From positions 2,046,001 to 2,110,000 of the forward strand of contig NZ_VFPG01000001.1 of assembly GCF_006716565.1 (NCBI RefSeq): 64,000 nucleotides of DNA. Reading direction: 5' to 3'. How positions within the stretch are numbered: the stretch's first letter is position 1; the number at the start of each line of letters is the position of its first letter. Under the pieces are notes generated by a model, which saw only the letters and a program-made list of their open reading frames with translations, was not told the DNA's origin and ran no database searches. Source of the stretch: Nocardia bhagyanarayanae (lineage in GTDB: Bacteria > Actinomycetota > Actinomycetes > Mycobacteriales > Mycobacteriaceae). Below, piece by piece: positions 8,007-17,126 of this stretch. The translations under genes were made by a program, and so were the position numbers.

Positions 8007-8888
8007 GTGCGGCGCAATGCGATGCTGAGGGCGGTCCCGTGGCTCGGGCCCGCCCTGCTGCTGATCGTGGCGATCGTCGCGTTCCCGGTCGGCTACATGC
8101 TGTGGACGAGCACGAGGGACCTCAGCGCCTACGGTCAGGACCGTGGGCCCGCCGGGCTGGCGAACTTCCGCGCCCTGTTCGACATCGGTGAACTCGGCAC
8201 GGTGCTCGCGCACACGGTGGTCTGGGTGGTCAGCGTCGTGCTGATCACCCTGGTGCTCTCGGCCGGGCTCGCCCAGTTCCTGAACAAGGACTTTCCCGGG
8301 CGCACCGCCGTGCGGATGGCGATCCTGGTGCCGTGGGCCGCCTCGGTGGTGATGACGACGACGATCTTCTACTACATGCTCGATCCAGACGTCGGCATCG
8401 CCAACCGGTTCCTCGTCGACATCGGGCTGCTGGATCGCGGTTACGGGTTCACCAAGCAGCCGACGCAGGCCTTCCTGGTGGCGATCGGCGTCGCGGTGTT
8501 CGTCTCGATACCGTTCACCACCTACACGATTCTTGCCGGGCTGCAATCGATTCCGGCCGAGATCGAGGAGGCGGGCCGAGTCGACGGCGCCGGTCCGTGG
8601 CAGCGCTACCGCTACCTCACGCTGCCGCAGTTGCGCCCGGCCATCGCCGTCGCGACCGTCATCAACATCATCAACGTGTTCAACTCGCTGCCGATCCTGC
8701 AGGTGATCACGGGCAGCATCGCGGGCTTCTCCGCGGACACCACGACGACGCTGACGTTCAAGCTCATCCGGCAGAACCAGCAGATCGACACCGCCGCCGC
8801 GATGAGCGTGCTGAACTTCGCGCTGATCGTGGTGATCATCGCGATCTACGTGAAACTGGTCCGGCCGACGCGGCAGGTGGACGCATGA
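8007..8888 (+). CDS. ABC sugar importer permease, MalF/UgpA type
   Basis: The 293-residue protein begins one base after the binding-protein stop and has about six hydrophobic segments. The cytoplasmic EAA loop that docks with the ATPase is plain (AEIEEAGRVDGAGPWQRYRY). It forms the membrane channel with the next permease. The cluster has no ATP-binding gene, which is usual for actinobacterial sugar importers that share one MsiK-like ATPase encoded elsewhere. The GTG start at 8007 gives a typical MalF-type N-terminus. Confidence 0.9.
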   Translation: MRRNAMLRAVPWLGPALLLIVAIVAFPVGYMLWTSTRDLSAYGQDRGPAGLANFRALFDIGELGTVLAHTVVWVVSVVLITLVLSAGLAQFLNKDFPGRTAVRMAILVPWAASVVMTTTIFYYMLDPDVGIANRFLVDIGLLDRGYGFTKQPTQAFLVAIGVAVFVSIPFTTYTILAGLQSIPAEIEEAGRVDGAGPWQRYRYLTLPQLRPAIAVATVINIINVFNSLPILQVITGSIAGFSADTTTTLTFKLIRQNQQIDTAAAMSVLNFALIVVIIAIYVKLVRPTRQVDA

Positions 8889-9781
8889 CCGCCGAGACCG
8901 AGGTCCGCGTGCTGGACGAAAAGCCCACCGCCACAACCGAAGAAGCGCCCGTCCGGGCGAAGCGCCGCCGCTGGGAGCTGACGGCGATCGGCGTCGTGAT
9001 CGCGCTGATCTTCCTGACGCCGTTCGTCGTGATGGTGCTCGGCTCGCTGAAGAGCCGGGCCGAGATCTTGCGTATCCCACCGACCTACCTGCCGCAGACG
9101 TGGCATCCGGACAACTACGCGACGATGTGGGACACCCCCGAGACGCCGCTGCCGTTCAACATGGTCAGCACCGTCGTCATCGCCGTGAGCGCCACGGTGC
9201 TCGTGCTGCTCGTCGCGATCCCGGCCGCGTATCACACGGCGCGACACCGCTTTCCGGGTCGCGCGGCGTTCCTGGGTCTGGTGTTGATCACGCAGATGTT
9301 GCAGCCCACGGTGCTGGTGACCGGCCTGATCCGGCAGTTCTTCGCGCTGGGCATCAACGACACCTGGCTGGCCATGATCCTGGTGAACGCCGCGTTCAAC
9401 CTGTCGTTCGCGGTGTGGATCCTGCACAGCTTCTTCGCCGCGATCCCGGTGGAGATCGAGGAGGCGGCCCAGCTCGACGGGCTGAACCGCTGGCAGATCC
9501 TGACCAAGGTCAGTCTGCCGCTGGTCTGGCCGGGCATCGTCACCGCCACCATCTTCACGATCGTCGCGTGCTGGAACGAGTTCGCGGCCAGCCTGGTGGT
9601 GCTGACCACGCCGGAGAATCAGCCGCTCTCGGTGGCGCTGACCAAGTTCGTCGGCCAGTACGACACGGCTTGGCAGTACGTGTTCGCGATCTCCACCGTC
9701 GGCATCGTGCCGGTGGTGATCCTGTTCGCGCTCATCGAGAAGCGCTTGGTCGCGGGATTGACCGCGGGCAGCGTGAAGTGA
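8885..9781 (+). CDS. ABC sugar importer permease, MalG/UgpE type
   Basis: The ATG at 8885 overlaps the previous stop as ATGA, indicating translational coupling. The 298-residue protein has a 30-residue cytoplasmic tail, then about six membrane segments, the MalG-type GSLKSRAEIL motif after the first segment and the EAA loop VEIEEAAQLDGLNRWQI. It completes the heterodimeric permease. No ATPase gene follows. The sequence directly after its stop is a fragment of an unrelated esterase gene. Confidence 0.9.
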   Translation: MTAETEVRVLDEKPTATTEEAPVRAKRRRWELTAIGVVIALIFLTPFVVMVLGSLKSRAEILRIPPTYLPQTWHPDNYATMWDTPETPLPFNMVSTVVIAVSATVLVLLVAIPAAYHTARHRFPGRAAFLGLVLITQMLQPTVLVTGLIRQFFALGINDTWLAMILVNAAFNLSFAVWILHSFFAAIPVEIEEAAQLDGLNRWQILTKVSLPLVWPGIVTATIFTIVACWNEFAASLVVLTTPENQPLSVALTKFVGQYDTAWQYVFAISTVGIVPVVILFALIEKRLVAGLTAGSVK

Positions 9782-9951
9782 TCGAAACCGCCTCCTGCCC
9801 AAGTGATGTCGATGTCGTCCGCTACGCGGTGACCAACGGCGGACACACTTGGCCCGGAGGCCACGCGCGTCTACCCGAGGTGCTGGTCGGCCCCGTCGGC
9901 CGCCAGTTCGACGCGGCGGAGACCATCTGGCAGTTCTTCGCCGCCCACTGA
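9778..9951 (+). pseudogene. C-terminal remnant of a polyhydroxybutyrate depolymerase/LpqC-like esterase
   Basis: The 57 codons after the permease read VVRYAVTNGGHTWPGG and then FDAAETIWQFFAAH, the typical C-terminus of PHB depolymerase-family esterases including the catalytic His in GGGHTWPG-like context. The N-terminal three quarters, with the nucleophile motif, are absent; upstream DNA is the permease gene in another frame. It is best read as the stub of a gene truncated when the importer locus was joined here. A GTG at 9778 could start it but no functional enzyme could result. Confidence 0.7.
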
Positions 9952-10006
9952 CTCCGGCCGCCTCGCGCGCCCCGCCGGCGGCCCTCTTCGGCGGTAGCAT
10001 CGATTG

Positions 10007-10660
10007 GTGGCACGGCAGGACGGCGCTCCCAAGGACGGTCGCAATTACGCGGGACTGTCCAAGGAGCAGCGGGTGGCGCAGCGGCGGACCAGGTTGATCG
10101 ACTCGGCCCTGGAATTGTTCGGCACCCAGGGGTACGCCACCACCTCCATCGAGCGTCTGTGCACCCTCGCGAACGTCTCCACACGCAGCTTCTACGAGGA
10201 TGTCGGCAGCCGCGAGGCGCTGCTGATCGCCCTGGTGGATCGGGTCACCACGCAGGCTGTCGCCCGTGCTGCGGAAGCGCTGGCGCGCACCGCGAACGAG
10301 CCGCTGTCGAGCCGGGTGGCCGCCGGTTTCCGCGCCTACCTCGAGGTGACCTGCGCCGACCGGCGGACCGCGCGGGTCTGCTACGTCGAAGTGGTCGGCG
10401 TCAGCGAAGCGGTGGAGGAATGGCGCAGGAAACAGCGCGGGCGCATCTCCTCGATGCTGATCGCCGAGGCCGAGCGCGCCGTCGAGCGTGGTGAGACCAA
10501 ACCACGGCGCTTCGACCTGTTCGCGCTCGCGGTGATCGGCGCGGTGAACTCGTTGGCGCAGGAACTGGTGCAGACCACCCAGCCGGACGCGCGGATCTCG
10601 CTGGACGACATCTGCGAGGAAATCGCCTACGTGGTCAATTCCGGGCTCGCCGCGCAGTGA
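10007..10660 (+). CDS. TetR/AcrR-family transcriptional regulator
   Basis: The protein has 217 residues from the GTG at 10007 (a TTG directly precedes it). Residues 20-70 form the TetR helix-turn-helix: RTRLIDSALELFGTQGYATT, SIERLCTLANVSTRSFYEDV and GSREALLIALVD. The C-terminal half is a helical ligand/dimer domain with no close signature. It lies between the sugar importer and the DeoR gene in the same direction, 123 bases before the latter. Its target is not evident from sequence and it may be unrelated to the sugar locus. Confidence 0.85.
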   Translation: MARQDGAPKDGRNYAGLSKEQRVAQRRTRLIDSALELFGTQGYATTSIERLCTLANVSTRSFYEDVGSREALLIALVDRVTTQAVARAAEALARTANEPLSSRVAAGFRAYLEVTCADRRTARVCYVEVVGVSEAVEEWRRKQRGRISSMLIAEAERAVERGETKPRRFDLFALAVIGAVNSLAQELVQTTQPDARISLDDICEEIAYVVNSGLAAQ

Positions 10661-10783
10661 GTCACCGCGCGGTGCACGTTGGCAACCGGCGCGTGGAATC
10701 TCTACGGTTTGGCATCGTGGCTGTGGTCAGATTGTTCGCGTGCATGCAGAAACGGCACGTCGTCCGGGTCGGGGCGGTGTGAG

Positions 10784-11575
10784 ATGACCGGACCGACGGA
10801 TCGTCCGCAGCGGTGGAACCGGCTGCTCGAGCTGCTCGCGGAATCGGGGCGGCTGTCCGTGGAGGAGGCCGCCGAGCGGCTTCAGGTGTCGCCGGCGACC
10901 GTGCGCCGCGATTTCACCGCGCTGGCCGAACAGCAGCTGGCCACCCGGACCCACGGCGGCGTCGTTGCGACGACGGTCGCCTACGACCTGCCCGCCCGCT
11001 ACCGGCAGACCGGCGGCGAGGCCAAACAGCGCATCGCCGAGCACGCCGCCGCGCTGGTCGACCCGACCGCGGTGGTCGGCATGAACGGCGGCACCACCAC
11101 CACGGCGGTGGCGCGCGCGCTCGCCGGCCGCACGGATCTGGCCAATTCCGGTGACGACCAGCTCACCATCGTCACCAACGCGCTCAACATCGCGGCCGAG
11201 ATGGTGCTGCGCCCGCACCTGCGCACCATCTGTCTCGGCGGGGTGGCGCGCCGGGAGTCCTACGAACTGCACGGCCCGCTCGCCGAGCGCGCCCTGACCG
11301 AATTGCGCTTGGACACATTGATTCTCGGCGTGAACGCGATCTCCGCCGAGGGTGGCGCGCAGTGCAGGCACATCGACGAGGCGGGCGTGACCACCGAGAT
11401 GGTGCGCCGCTCCGGCCACGTCATGGTGGTCGCCACCTCCGACAAACTCGAACGCTCCGCCCTTGCGCGCATCTGCGGCATCGACCAGGTGCACGTCCTC
11501 GTCACCGACACCAGCGCCGACGCCTCCGCCGTCACCGCCATCCGCTCCGCGGGCGTCCGCGTGGACCTGGTGTAG
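10784..11575 (+). CDS. DeoR-family regulator, likely repressor of the amino-sugar locus
   Basis: The 263-residue protein from the ATG at 10784 has the DeoR helix-turn-helix (RWNRLLELLAESGRLSVEEA, LQVSPATVRRDFTAL) followed by the conserved THGGVV. The C-terminal DeoRC sensor domain has GMNGGTTTTAVAR (phosphosugar-binding loop), IVTNALNIA, GLGG-like CLGGVARRESYELHGPLAE and a GVNAIS segment. DeoR proteins respond to sugar phosphates. With the repeated GATC sites in the divergent promoter at 6618-6663, control of the importer and catabolic operon is a reasonable inference. The open frame extends upstream to 10679, but that leader is not family-like. Confidence 0.88.
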   Translation: MTGPTDRPQRWNRLLELLAESGRLSVEEAAERLQVSPATVRRDFTALAEQQLATRTHGGVVATTVAYDLPARYRQTGGEAKQRIAEHAAALVDPTAVVGMNGGTTTTAVARALAGRTDLANSGDDQLTIVTNALNIAAEMVLRPHLRTICLGGVARRESYELHGPLAERALTELRLDTLILGVNAISAEGGAQCRHIDEAGVTTEMVRRSGHVMVVATSDKLERSALARICGIDQVHVLVTDTSADASAVTAIRSAGVRVDLV

Positions 11576-11634
11576 GCCCCTTCCTGAAATCGAGGCCCGG
11601 CATGCGGGGTTGCTTCCGGCGGCGTCCAATGTGA

Positions 11635-12369
11635 TCAGTCGGCCGCGCCGCGCCCGGCTGTCACCGGCACGGAGGTGGCGTCTCTCGATTCGGTGCGCAT
11701 GGTGCGGACCCAGACGGCGAAACCCCAGGCGACGAAGCCCGCGTAGATCAGGTACAGGGTGGCCGATGGGTAGTAGCCCGCTTTCAGCAGGAGCGGGACG
11801 CCGACGATGTCGACGGCGATCCAGATCAACCAGAACTCGGCCAGGCCGCGGGCCATGCCGTAGGTGGCGAGTACCGAGCCGGTGAAGATCCAGGCCTCCG
11901 CCCACGGGCCGTAGGAGCCGATCCAGGCGAACAGCTGGGCGAAACCGGCCGTGCCGAGGAGCATGGCGGCGACCAGTAGCCAGCGTTCGCGGGTGGTGGC
12001 CCAGCGCGGGACGACGCCGCGGTGCTCGAGCCCGGTATCGAGGCGGGCGTGCCGATGCCACTGCCACCACCCGAACACACTCACCGCGATGAACATGAGC
12101 TGCCGCCCGGCCTGCCCGGCCATGTTCAGCTGCTGCGGTGTGTTGAAGATGCCGCCGACGAACACGGTGAACAGCAGCGCGTTGCCCGCGATGCCCACCG
12201 GCCACGCCCACACCCGCCGCCGCATGCCGCCCACGGCGGCGGCCAGGCCGAACCCGTTGCCGATGATCTCGCGCCAGAGGATCGCCGAGCCCGCGATGTG
12301 CAGTTCGGCGTCGAGCAGGGTGCTGAGCGGGTCCACCTGGTGTGCAACCAGGGCGGTGCGCGATCTCAT
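11635..12369 (-). CDS. pnuC: PnuC-family nicotinamide riboside/vitamin transporter
   Basis: The 244-residue membrane protein carries PnuC hallmarks: [19 protein letters not shown] near the N-terminus, [16 protein letters not shown], the glutamine-rich [12 protein letters not shown], the WWQW motif and seven or so hydrophobic segments ending in [11 protein letters not shown]. PnuC proteins import nicotinamide riboside by facilitated diffusion coupled to phosphorylation. I chose ATG 12369, but GTG at 12336 would fit the family N-terminus equally well. The open frame extends to 12501 without support. It is divergent from the ABC importer at 12536, with 166 bases between them. A substrate other than nicotinamide riboside is possible. 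Confidence 0.85.
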   Translation of the reverse strand: MRSRTALVAHQVDPLSTLLDAELHIAGSAILWREIIGNGFGLAAAVGGMRRRVWAWPVGIAGNALLFTVFVGGIFNTPQQLNMAGQAGRQLMFIAVSVFGWWQWHRHARLDTGLEHRGVVPRWATTRERWLLVAAMLLGTAGFAQLFAWIGSYGPWAEAWIFTGSVLATYGMARGLAEFWLIWIAVDIVGVPLLLKAGYYPSATLYLIYAGFVAWGFAVWVRTMRTESRDATSVPVTAGRGAAD

Positions 12370-12535
12370 CCGCGAGGAGCGAGTTTCGCTCGGCGTGATG
12401 CGAAAGGTCCGTGGTGTGCGGTCGGCGACCGGTTCGCCGCACCTGGCCGCGAAATACCCTCGGCGCGTAACGATTGCGCAATCTGGCCACGCGAATCGCA
12501 ATATCGGTGCAATCGGGCCCTTCTATGGTGACCGA

Positions 12536-13372
12536 ATGAGCGAGCACGCCGGGGGGACCGGTATCCACATCAGCGGGCTGAGCAAGTCCTTCCGTGCCGG
12601 TCGGCGCACGGTGCACGCCTTGGACGGCGTGGATCTGCATACCGAGCAGGGTGCGTTCCTGTCGCTCCTCGGTCCTTCCGGCTGCGGAAAGTCCACCGTG
12701 CTGCGGATTCTGGCCGGATTGGAGGACCCGACCACGGGCACCGCGCTGATCGACGGCCTGACGCCCGCGCAGCTGCGGGGGCGTCACGAACTCGGCATCG
12801 CTTTCCAGGACGCGGCGCTGCTGCCTTGGCGCTCGGTCGAATCCAATATCGAGCTGCCGTTGCAGGTGGCCGGTCTGAAACCGGATCCCGCGCAGATCGC
12901 CGACCTCGTCGCGCTGGTGGGATTGGAGGGATTCGAGAAGGCCAAACCCGCGCAGTTGTCCGGCGGCATGCGGCAGCGCGTGTCCATCGCGCGTGCGCTG
13001 GTCGTGCAGCCGACCGTGCTGCTGCTCGACGAGCCCTTCGGCGCGCTGGACGACATGACCAGGCAGAAGCTCAACTTGGAGCTACTCCGGATCTGGACGG
13101 AGAAACCCGCGACCACGTTGATGGTCACGCACGGCATCGCCGAGGCGGTCTTCCTCTCCGACGTGGTGGCGGTGATGAGCCCGCGCCCTGGCCGGGTGCT
13201 CGAACTGGTGGAGATCGATCTGCCGCGGCCGCGCCTGCCGGAGATGATGCGCACCCCGGAGTTCCACAAGTTGTCCGACTATCTCTCCGAACTGCTGTTC
13301 GGCAAGACCGGTGCGGGCGGCGTCGCCTTCGAACACGGCGACCGTGCCCCCGATGCGGGCGGTGTGTCGTGA
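12536..13372 (+). CDS. NitT/TauT-family ABC importer ATP-binding protein
   Basis: The 278-residue ATPase has Walker [10 protein letters not shown] (about residue 45), Q-loop FQDAALLPW, signature [15 protein letters not shown], Walker [17 protein letters not shown] and switch [13 protein letters not shown]. The [15 protein letters not shown] stretch is typical of the SsuB/TauB/NrtD group. It begins a four-gene forward operon of ATPase, two permeases and Tat lipoprotein, each overlapping or close to the next. The location beside purine-degradation genes suggests uptake of a purine, urate, allantoin or related heterocycle. That substrate is an inference. Confidence 0.92.
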   Translation: MSEHAGGTGIHISGLSKSFRAGRRTVHALDGVDLHTEQGAFLSLLGPSGCGKSTVLRILAGLEDPTTGTALIDGLTPAQLRGRHELGIAFQDAALLPWRSVESNIELPLQVAGLKPDPAQIADLVALVGLEGFEKAKPAQLSGGMRQRVSIARALVVQPTVLLLDEPFGALDDMTRQKLNLELLRIWTEKPATTLMVTHGIAEAVFLSDVVAVMSPRPGRVLELVEIDLPRPRLPEMMRTPEFHKLSDYLSELLFGKTGAGGVAFEHGDRAPDAGGVS

Positions 13373-14115
13373 AGCGGCTCGGCGGATTGCTCGGCATCCT
13401 CGGCCTCGTCGGGGTGTGGTGGCTCGCCGCGGCGCTCGACCTCGCGGGCGGCACCATCCCGAGTCCGTGGCGGGTTGTGCACACGATGTACACCGACGGC
13501 TGGCAGCTGTACGGCCCGAACTTCGAGATCACCGCGATCGGCGCGCTGAAGGGATTCCTCTGGGGCAACGCGCTGGCCATCGGCCTCGCCGTCACGGTGG
13601 CGCTGATCCCGCAATTCGAATCGCTGGCCACCCAGCTGGCGATCCTGTCCTACTGCACGCCGCTGCTCGCGCTCGGCCCGATCATTCTGGTCGTCTTCGG
13701 CGGACGCACGCCGACGGTGTTCCTCGCCGCGATGTACTGCTTCTTCACCACGATGGTCGGCGCCCTCGCCGGTCTGCGCTCGGCCGATCGGGCGAGCCTG
13801 GAGCTCGTGCGCGCCTACGGGGGCGGGCGCTGGCAACGGCTCTACCGGGTTCAGCTGATCGCCGCGCTCCCGAATACCTTCGCGGCGTTGAAGATCGCCG
13901 CGCCCTCGGCCGTGCTCGGCGCCATCATCGGGGAGTATCTGGGCGGCGTGGACAGCGGGATCGGCGTCGCGCTGACCGCCGCGCAGACCGCCTACAACGT
14001 GCCGCGCACCTGGGGAATGGCGCTGGCCGCCGCGGCGCTGGCCGGTCTCGGCTACGCGATCGTGGCGGTGGTGGCGCGGCTGGTCATGCCGTGGACCGGG
14101 GAGGAGGCGCGATGA
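13369..14115 (+). CDS. NitT/TauT-family ABC importer permease 1
   Basis: The GTG at 13369 overlaps the ATPase stop as GTGA. The 248-residue protein has an N-terminal membrane segment ([19 protein letters not shown]), the IPSPWRVV motif, several further hydrophobic segments and an EAA-type loop with [33 protein letters not shown] and IIGEYLGG. These are standard for the SsuC/TauC family. It is partnered by a second, different permease, so the membrane domain is probably a heterodimer; most members of this class are homodimeric. Confidence 0.9.
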   Translation: MKRLGGLLGILGLVGVWWLAAALDLAGGTIPSPWRVVHTMYTDGWQLYGPNFEITAIGALKGFLWGNALAIGLAVTVALIPQFESLATQLAILSYCTPLLALGPIILVVFGGRTPTVFLAAMYCFFTTMVGALAGLRSADRASLELVRAYGGGRWQRLYRVQLIAALPNTFAALKIAAPSAVLGAIIGEYLGGVDSGIGVALTAAQTAYNVPRTWGMALAAAALAGLGYAIVAVVARLVMPWTGEEAR

Positions 14116-14909
14116 CCGTGCTGCGTCGCCTCGGCGCGTTCCTGTTCCCGCTGGTGACCTCGCTGCTGTTGATGCTGGTCATCTGGTGGGCGTTCCTGGC
14201 GGCCTTCCCACAGGTGGGTCCGCGGGTGGGTAAGACCCCCGGCGATGTGTGGCGTTATCTGGTCACCTCGCCCGGCGCTCCGCAAGCACGCGCGGCCATC
14301 CTCGACAATCTCCAGATCACGCTGCGTGACGCGGCGCTCGGCTTCGGCGTCGGCATGGCGGCGGCCGTCGCGCTCGCCGCCCTGTTCGTGTCGTTCCGCG
14401 CCGTGGAGCACACGCTCATGCCGGTGGCCATGCTGCTGCGTTCGGTGCCGCTTGTGGCGCTCACGCCGATCATCGTGCTGGTGTTCGGCCGTGGGCTGGG
14501 CGGGGTGACCGTGATGGCCGCGATCGTCGTGCTCTTCCCGGCCCTGGTGATGATCATGACCGGACTGCGCAGCGCGCCCCGCCAGGCGATGGAACTCATC
14601 GCGGCGTACGGCGGTTCGAGGTGGACGGCGCTGCGGATGGTGGCGGCGCCCGCGGCGCTGCCCGCGGTGTTCGCGGCGGCGCGAATCTCGGTGCCCGGCG
14701 CGCTCATCGGTGCGTTGATCGGTGAATGGCTCGGCAGCGGAACGGGTCTCGGAGCCAGTCTGATCCGTGCGATTCCCACGTTCCGGTACAACGAGCTGTG
14801 GGCGTCCATCGTGATCGTCACGCTGGTGTCGGTGCTGCTGTACGCGATCGTGGGCGTCGTCGAGAACCTGGTGCTCGCCCGGTTCGGCCCCGATGCCGGA
14901 CGCGACTGA
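14112..14909 (+). CDS. NitT/TauT-family ABC importer permease 2
   Basis: The ATG at 14112 overlaps the previous stop as ATGA. The 265-residue protein resembles its neighbour in layout: an N-terminal membrane anchor, TPGDVW, NLQITLRDAALGFGVG, LLRSVPLVALTPIIVL, the EAA-type segment MELIAAYGGSRWTAL and IGALIGEWLGSG. About six hydrophobic segments are visible. It ends 68 bases before the binding-protein gene. Confidence 0.9.
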   Translation: MTVLRRLGAFLFPLVTSLLLMLVIWWAFLAAFPQVGPRVGKTPGDVWRYLVTSPGAPQARAAILDNLQITLRDAALGFGVGMAAAVALAALFVSFRAVEHTLMPVAMLLRSVPLVALTPIIVLVFGRGLGGVTVMAAIVVLFPALVMIMTGLRSAPRQAMELIAAYGGSRWTALRMVAAPAALPAVFAAARISVPGALIGALIGEWLGSGTGLGASLIRAIPTFRYNELWASIVIVTLVSVLLYAIVGVVENLVLARFGPDAGRD

Positions 14910-14977
14910 TCGTCGCGATTCGGTATTGGGAACCTCGAAGTAAAGAAAACGAAACCGAATCCCCCTAAATTCAGCCC

Positions 14978-16072
14978 ATGACACCCGTGCAACGCTCTTC
15001 GTTCGGGGCGAACCTGAACCGCAGGTCCTTTCTTCGTTATTCGGCACTCTCGGGGGCCGCGCTCGGCGGCGTCGGTGCGCTCGCCTCCTGCGGCGACGAC
15101 GCGGGCGGCTCGTCGAGTGGCTCCATCCCGGACGGCTCCCGCTTCGGCACCGTCGCGATCCAGCTGTCCTGGATCAAGAACATCGAATTCGCGGGTGAGT
15201 ATTTCGCCGATTCCCGCGGCTATTTCCGGGAAGCCGGGTTCGGCTCGGTGAATCTGCTGGCGGGCGGCGCGGCGAGCACGTCGGTGGAGGCCGGGCTCGA
15301 CACCGGAAAGGTGTGGCTCGGCCTCTCGGCGCCGCAGACCACAGCGCCCGCGATCCTCGAGGGGTTGCCCGCCAAGATCGTCGCGACCACCTATCAGAAG
15401 AACCCGTTCGCGATCGTCAGCTCCGCGGCGAAGCCGATCAACTCCCCACAGGACATGAAGGGCCGCAAGATCGGCGTGCAGGACACCAATCAGCTGATCT
15501 TCACCGCGCTGTTGACCGCCAACGGCATGAAGCCGGGCGACGTGACCATCGTGCCCGCGCAGTTCGACCCGACGCCGCTGGCGAACGGCGAGGTGGACGG
15601 CTGGGTCAGTTACGTGACGAACGAGCCGATCACACTTGCCGCCAAGGGATTTCCGAACGCGCATTTCCTGTTCGCCGATTTCGGCTTGCCGCTGGTCGCG
15701 GAGACGCTCACGGTGAAGCAGTCCACCATCGACAACGAGCGAGAGAAGCTCAAGGCGTTCCTCACCGCGGAGATCAGGGGCTGGAAGGACGCGGTCGCCG
15801 CACCGGCCGAATCGGCGCGCCTCGCTGTCGAGACGTACGGCAAGGACCTCCAGCTCGACCTGGCCGAGCAGACCCAGGAGGCCATCGCGCAGAACGACCT
15901 GGTGGTCTCCGCCGATACCGCCGTGAACGGTCTGCTCACCATGACCGACGCCCTGATCGAACAGAACATCGCCGCGCTGCGCACCGCGAAGATCGACATC
16001 CGAGCCGACCAGCTGTTCGACCTCTCGGTGTTGCGCGAGGTCTACGCGGAGAATCCCGACCTGAAGGGCTGA
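14978..16072 (+). CDS. NMT1/THI5-like solute-binding lipoprotein with Tat signal
   Basis: The 364-residue protein has a twin-arginine signal (NRRSFLRYSALSG) followed by the lipobox LASC near residue 37, so it is probably exported folded by Tat and lipidated. The mature part is of the NMT1/SsuA type: IQLSWIKNIEFAGEYFADS, AGGAASTSVEAGL, MKGRKIGVQDTNQL and PAQFDPTPLANGEVDGWVSY. Proteins of this type bind small heterocycles, sulfonates or nitrate. It is the last gene of the importer operon and converges with xdhC, with only 13 bases between the two stops. A purine-related ligand is inferred from context only. Confidence 0.9.
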   Translation: MTPVQRSSFGANLNRRSFLRYSALSGAALGGVGALASCGDDAGGSSSGSIPDGSRFGTVAIQLSWIKNIEFAGEYFADSRGYFREAGFGSVNLLAGGAASTSVEAGLDTGKVWLGLSAPQTTAPAILEGLPAKIVATTYQKNPFAIVSSAAKPINSPQDMKGRKIGVQDTNQLIFTALLTANGMKPGDVTIVPAQFDPTPLANGEVDGWVSYVTNEPITLAAKGFPNAHFLFADFGLPLVAETLTVKQSTIDNEREKLKAFLTAEIRGWKDAVAAPAESARLAVETYGKDLQLDLAEQTQEAIAQNDLVVSADTAVNGLLTMTDALIEQNIAALRTAKIDIRADQLFDLSVLREVYAENPDLKG

Positions 16073-16085
16073 GCGCCCCGCCGTG

Positions 16086-17126
16086 TCACAAGCCGACGGT
16101 GGCCCGCGCGCCGAACGCCTGCTCGGCGTGGATCACCTCGGCGTTCCCCGACTGCTGACGCCCCGACCGGCCGGATCGGGCGGCCAGCAGTTCGGCGGCG
16201 ATGGCCACGGCGGTTTCGGCCGCCGTGCGCGCGCCGACGTCCAGGCCGGCGGGGGAGTGCAGGCGCGCGAGCGTCGTCTCGTCGAAACCGCCCGCCCGCA
16301 GGTCGTCCAGGCGCCTGGCGTGCGCCGAGTACGAGCCCGCCGCACCGAGGTAGCCGAGCTCCGGCAAGCGCAAAGCCACAGTGAGCAACGGGATTTCGAA
16401 CTTCGGATCGTGCGCGAGGACGACAATGCCTGTGGTGGAGTCGATTTCGCCTGCGGCCGAAAGAGTGTTCAGGTAGCGGTGCGGCCAGTCCACCACCACT
16501 TCGGCGCCGGGGAAGGACTCGGGCGTGGCGAACTCCTCGCGCGAATCGCAGATGGTGACGCGGTAGCCGAGCAGCCTGGCCTGTACGGTCAGCGCCGCGG
16601 CGTAGGAGTTGGCGCCGAAGATGATCAATCGCGGCGGCGGAGCGAAGGACGAGATGAACACGTCGGATTCGGGCAGCGCGACCAATTCGGTGTTGTGCCG
16701 CTGACCGGTGATCAGGTGCTGGCCGATCACATCGGGGTCTGGGTTCCATACCACGGTGAACACCGTAACCCGCCGGTGCGCGGCGATTTCGGATGCGACA
16801 GTGGGGAATTCGGGAAAGTCCCGCCGGGAGAACGGCTCGGCGAAGACGTCGATCATGCCGCCCGCCTCCATGCCTGGTTCGCCGGGCGGCACGGGTAGGC
16901 GGTGCATGGCGCGCTGCCCGGTGCGCGCCGCGGTCACCGCGGCTTCGTGCATCGCGGTCTCCACCGAGCCGCCGAGTCCGGATCCGTACACGGCGCCGTT
17001 GGCGTCGACCAGCATCGCTGTGCCCACCGGCAGCCGCCCCGAACCCACGGTCCGCACGACGGTGGCCAGGCCACCGATCCGGCCCGAGTGCCATACCCGC
17101 AAGAGGTCATCGACGATGTCGCGCAT
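16086..17126 (-). CDS. xdhC: XdhC-family molybdenum cofactor insertion factor
   Basis: The 346-residue protein has the N-terminal XdhC/CoxI domain (ATVVRTVGSGRLPVGTAMLV, GSGLGGSVE) and the C-terminal Rossmann-like XdhC_C domain (LIIFGANSYAAALTVQARLL, VTICDSREEFATPE, VVLAHDPKFEIPLL, GYLGAAGS). XdhC binds molybdenum cofactor, promotes its sulfuration and hands it to xanthine dehydrogenase, whose genes lie at 24758-28437. Its ATG overlaps the stop of the upstream nucleotidyltransferase by one base (TGATG), so the two are probably translated together. Confidence 0.9.
   Translation of the reverse strand: MRDIVDDLLRVWHSGRIGGLATVVRTVGSGRLPVGTAMLVDANGAVYGSGLGGSVETAMHEAAVTAARTGQRAMHRLPVPPGEPGMEAGGMIDVFAEPFSRRDFPEFPTVASEIAAHRRVTVFTVVWNPDPDVIGQHLITGQRHNTELVALPESDVFISSFAPPPRLIIFGANSYAAALTVQARLLGYRVTICDSREEFATPESFPGAEVVVDWPHRYLNTLSAAGEIDSTTGIVVLAHDPKFEIPLLTVALRLPELGYLGAAGSYSAHARRLDDLRAGGFDETTLARLHSPAGLDVGARTAAETAVAIAAELLAARSGRSGRQQSGNAEVIHAEQAFGARATVGL

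Noticed and set aside
12727..12787. Reverse-strand 686-residue frame spanning 10727-12787
   Set aside because: It lies opposite DeoR and the ABC ATPase and across pnuC in another frame; its Arg/His-rich text is typical of a high-GC shadow.
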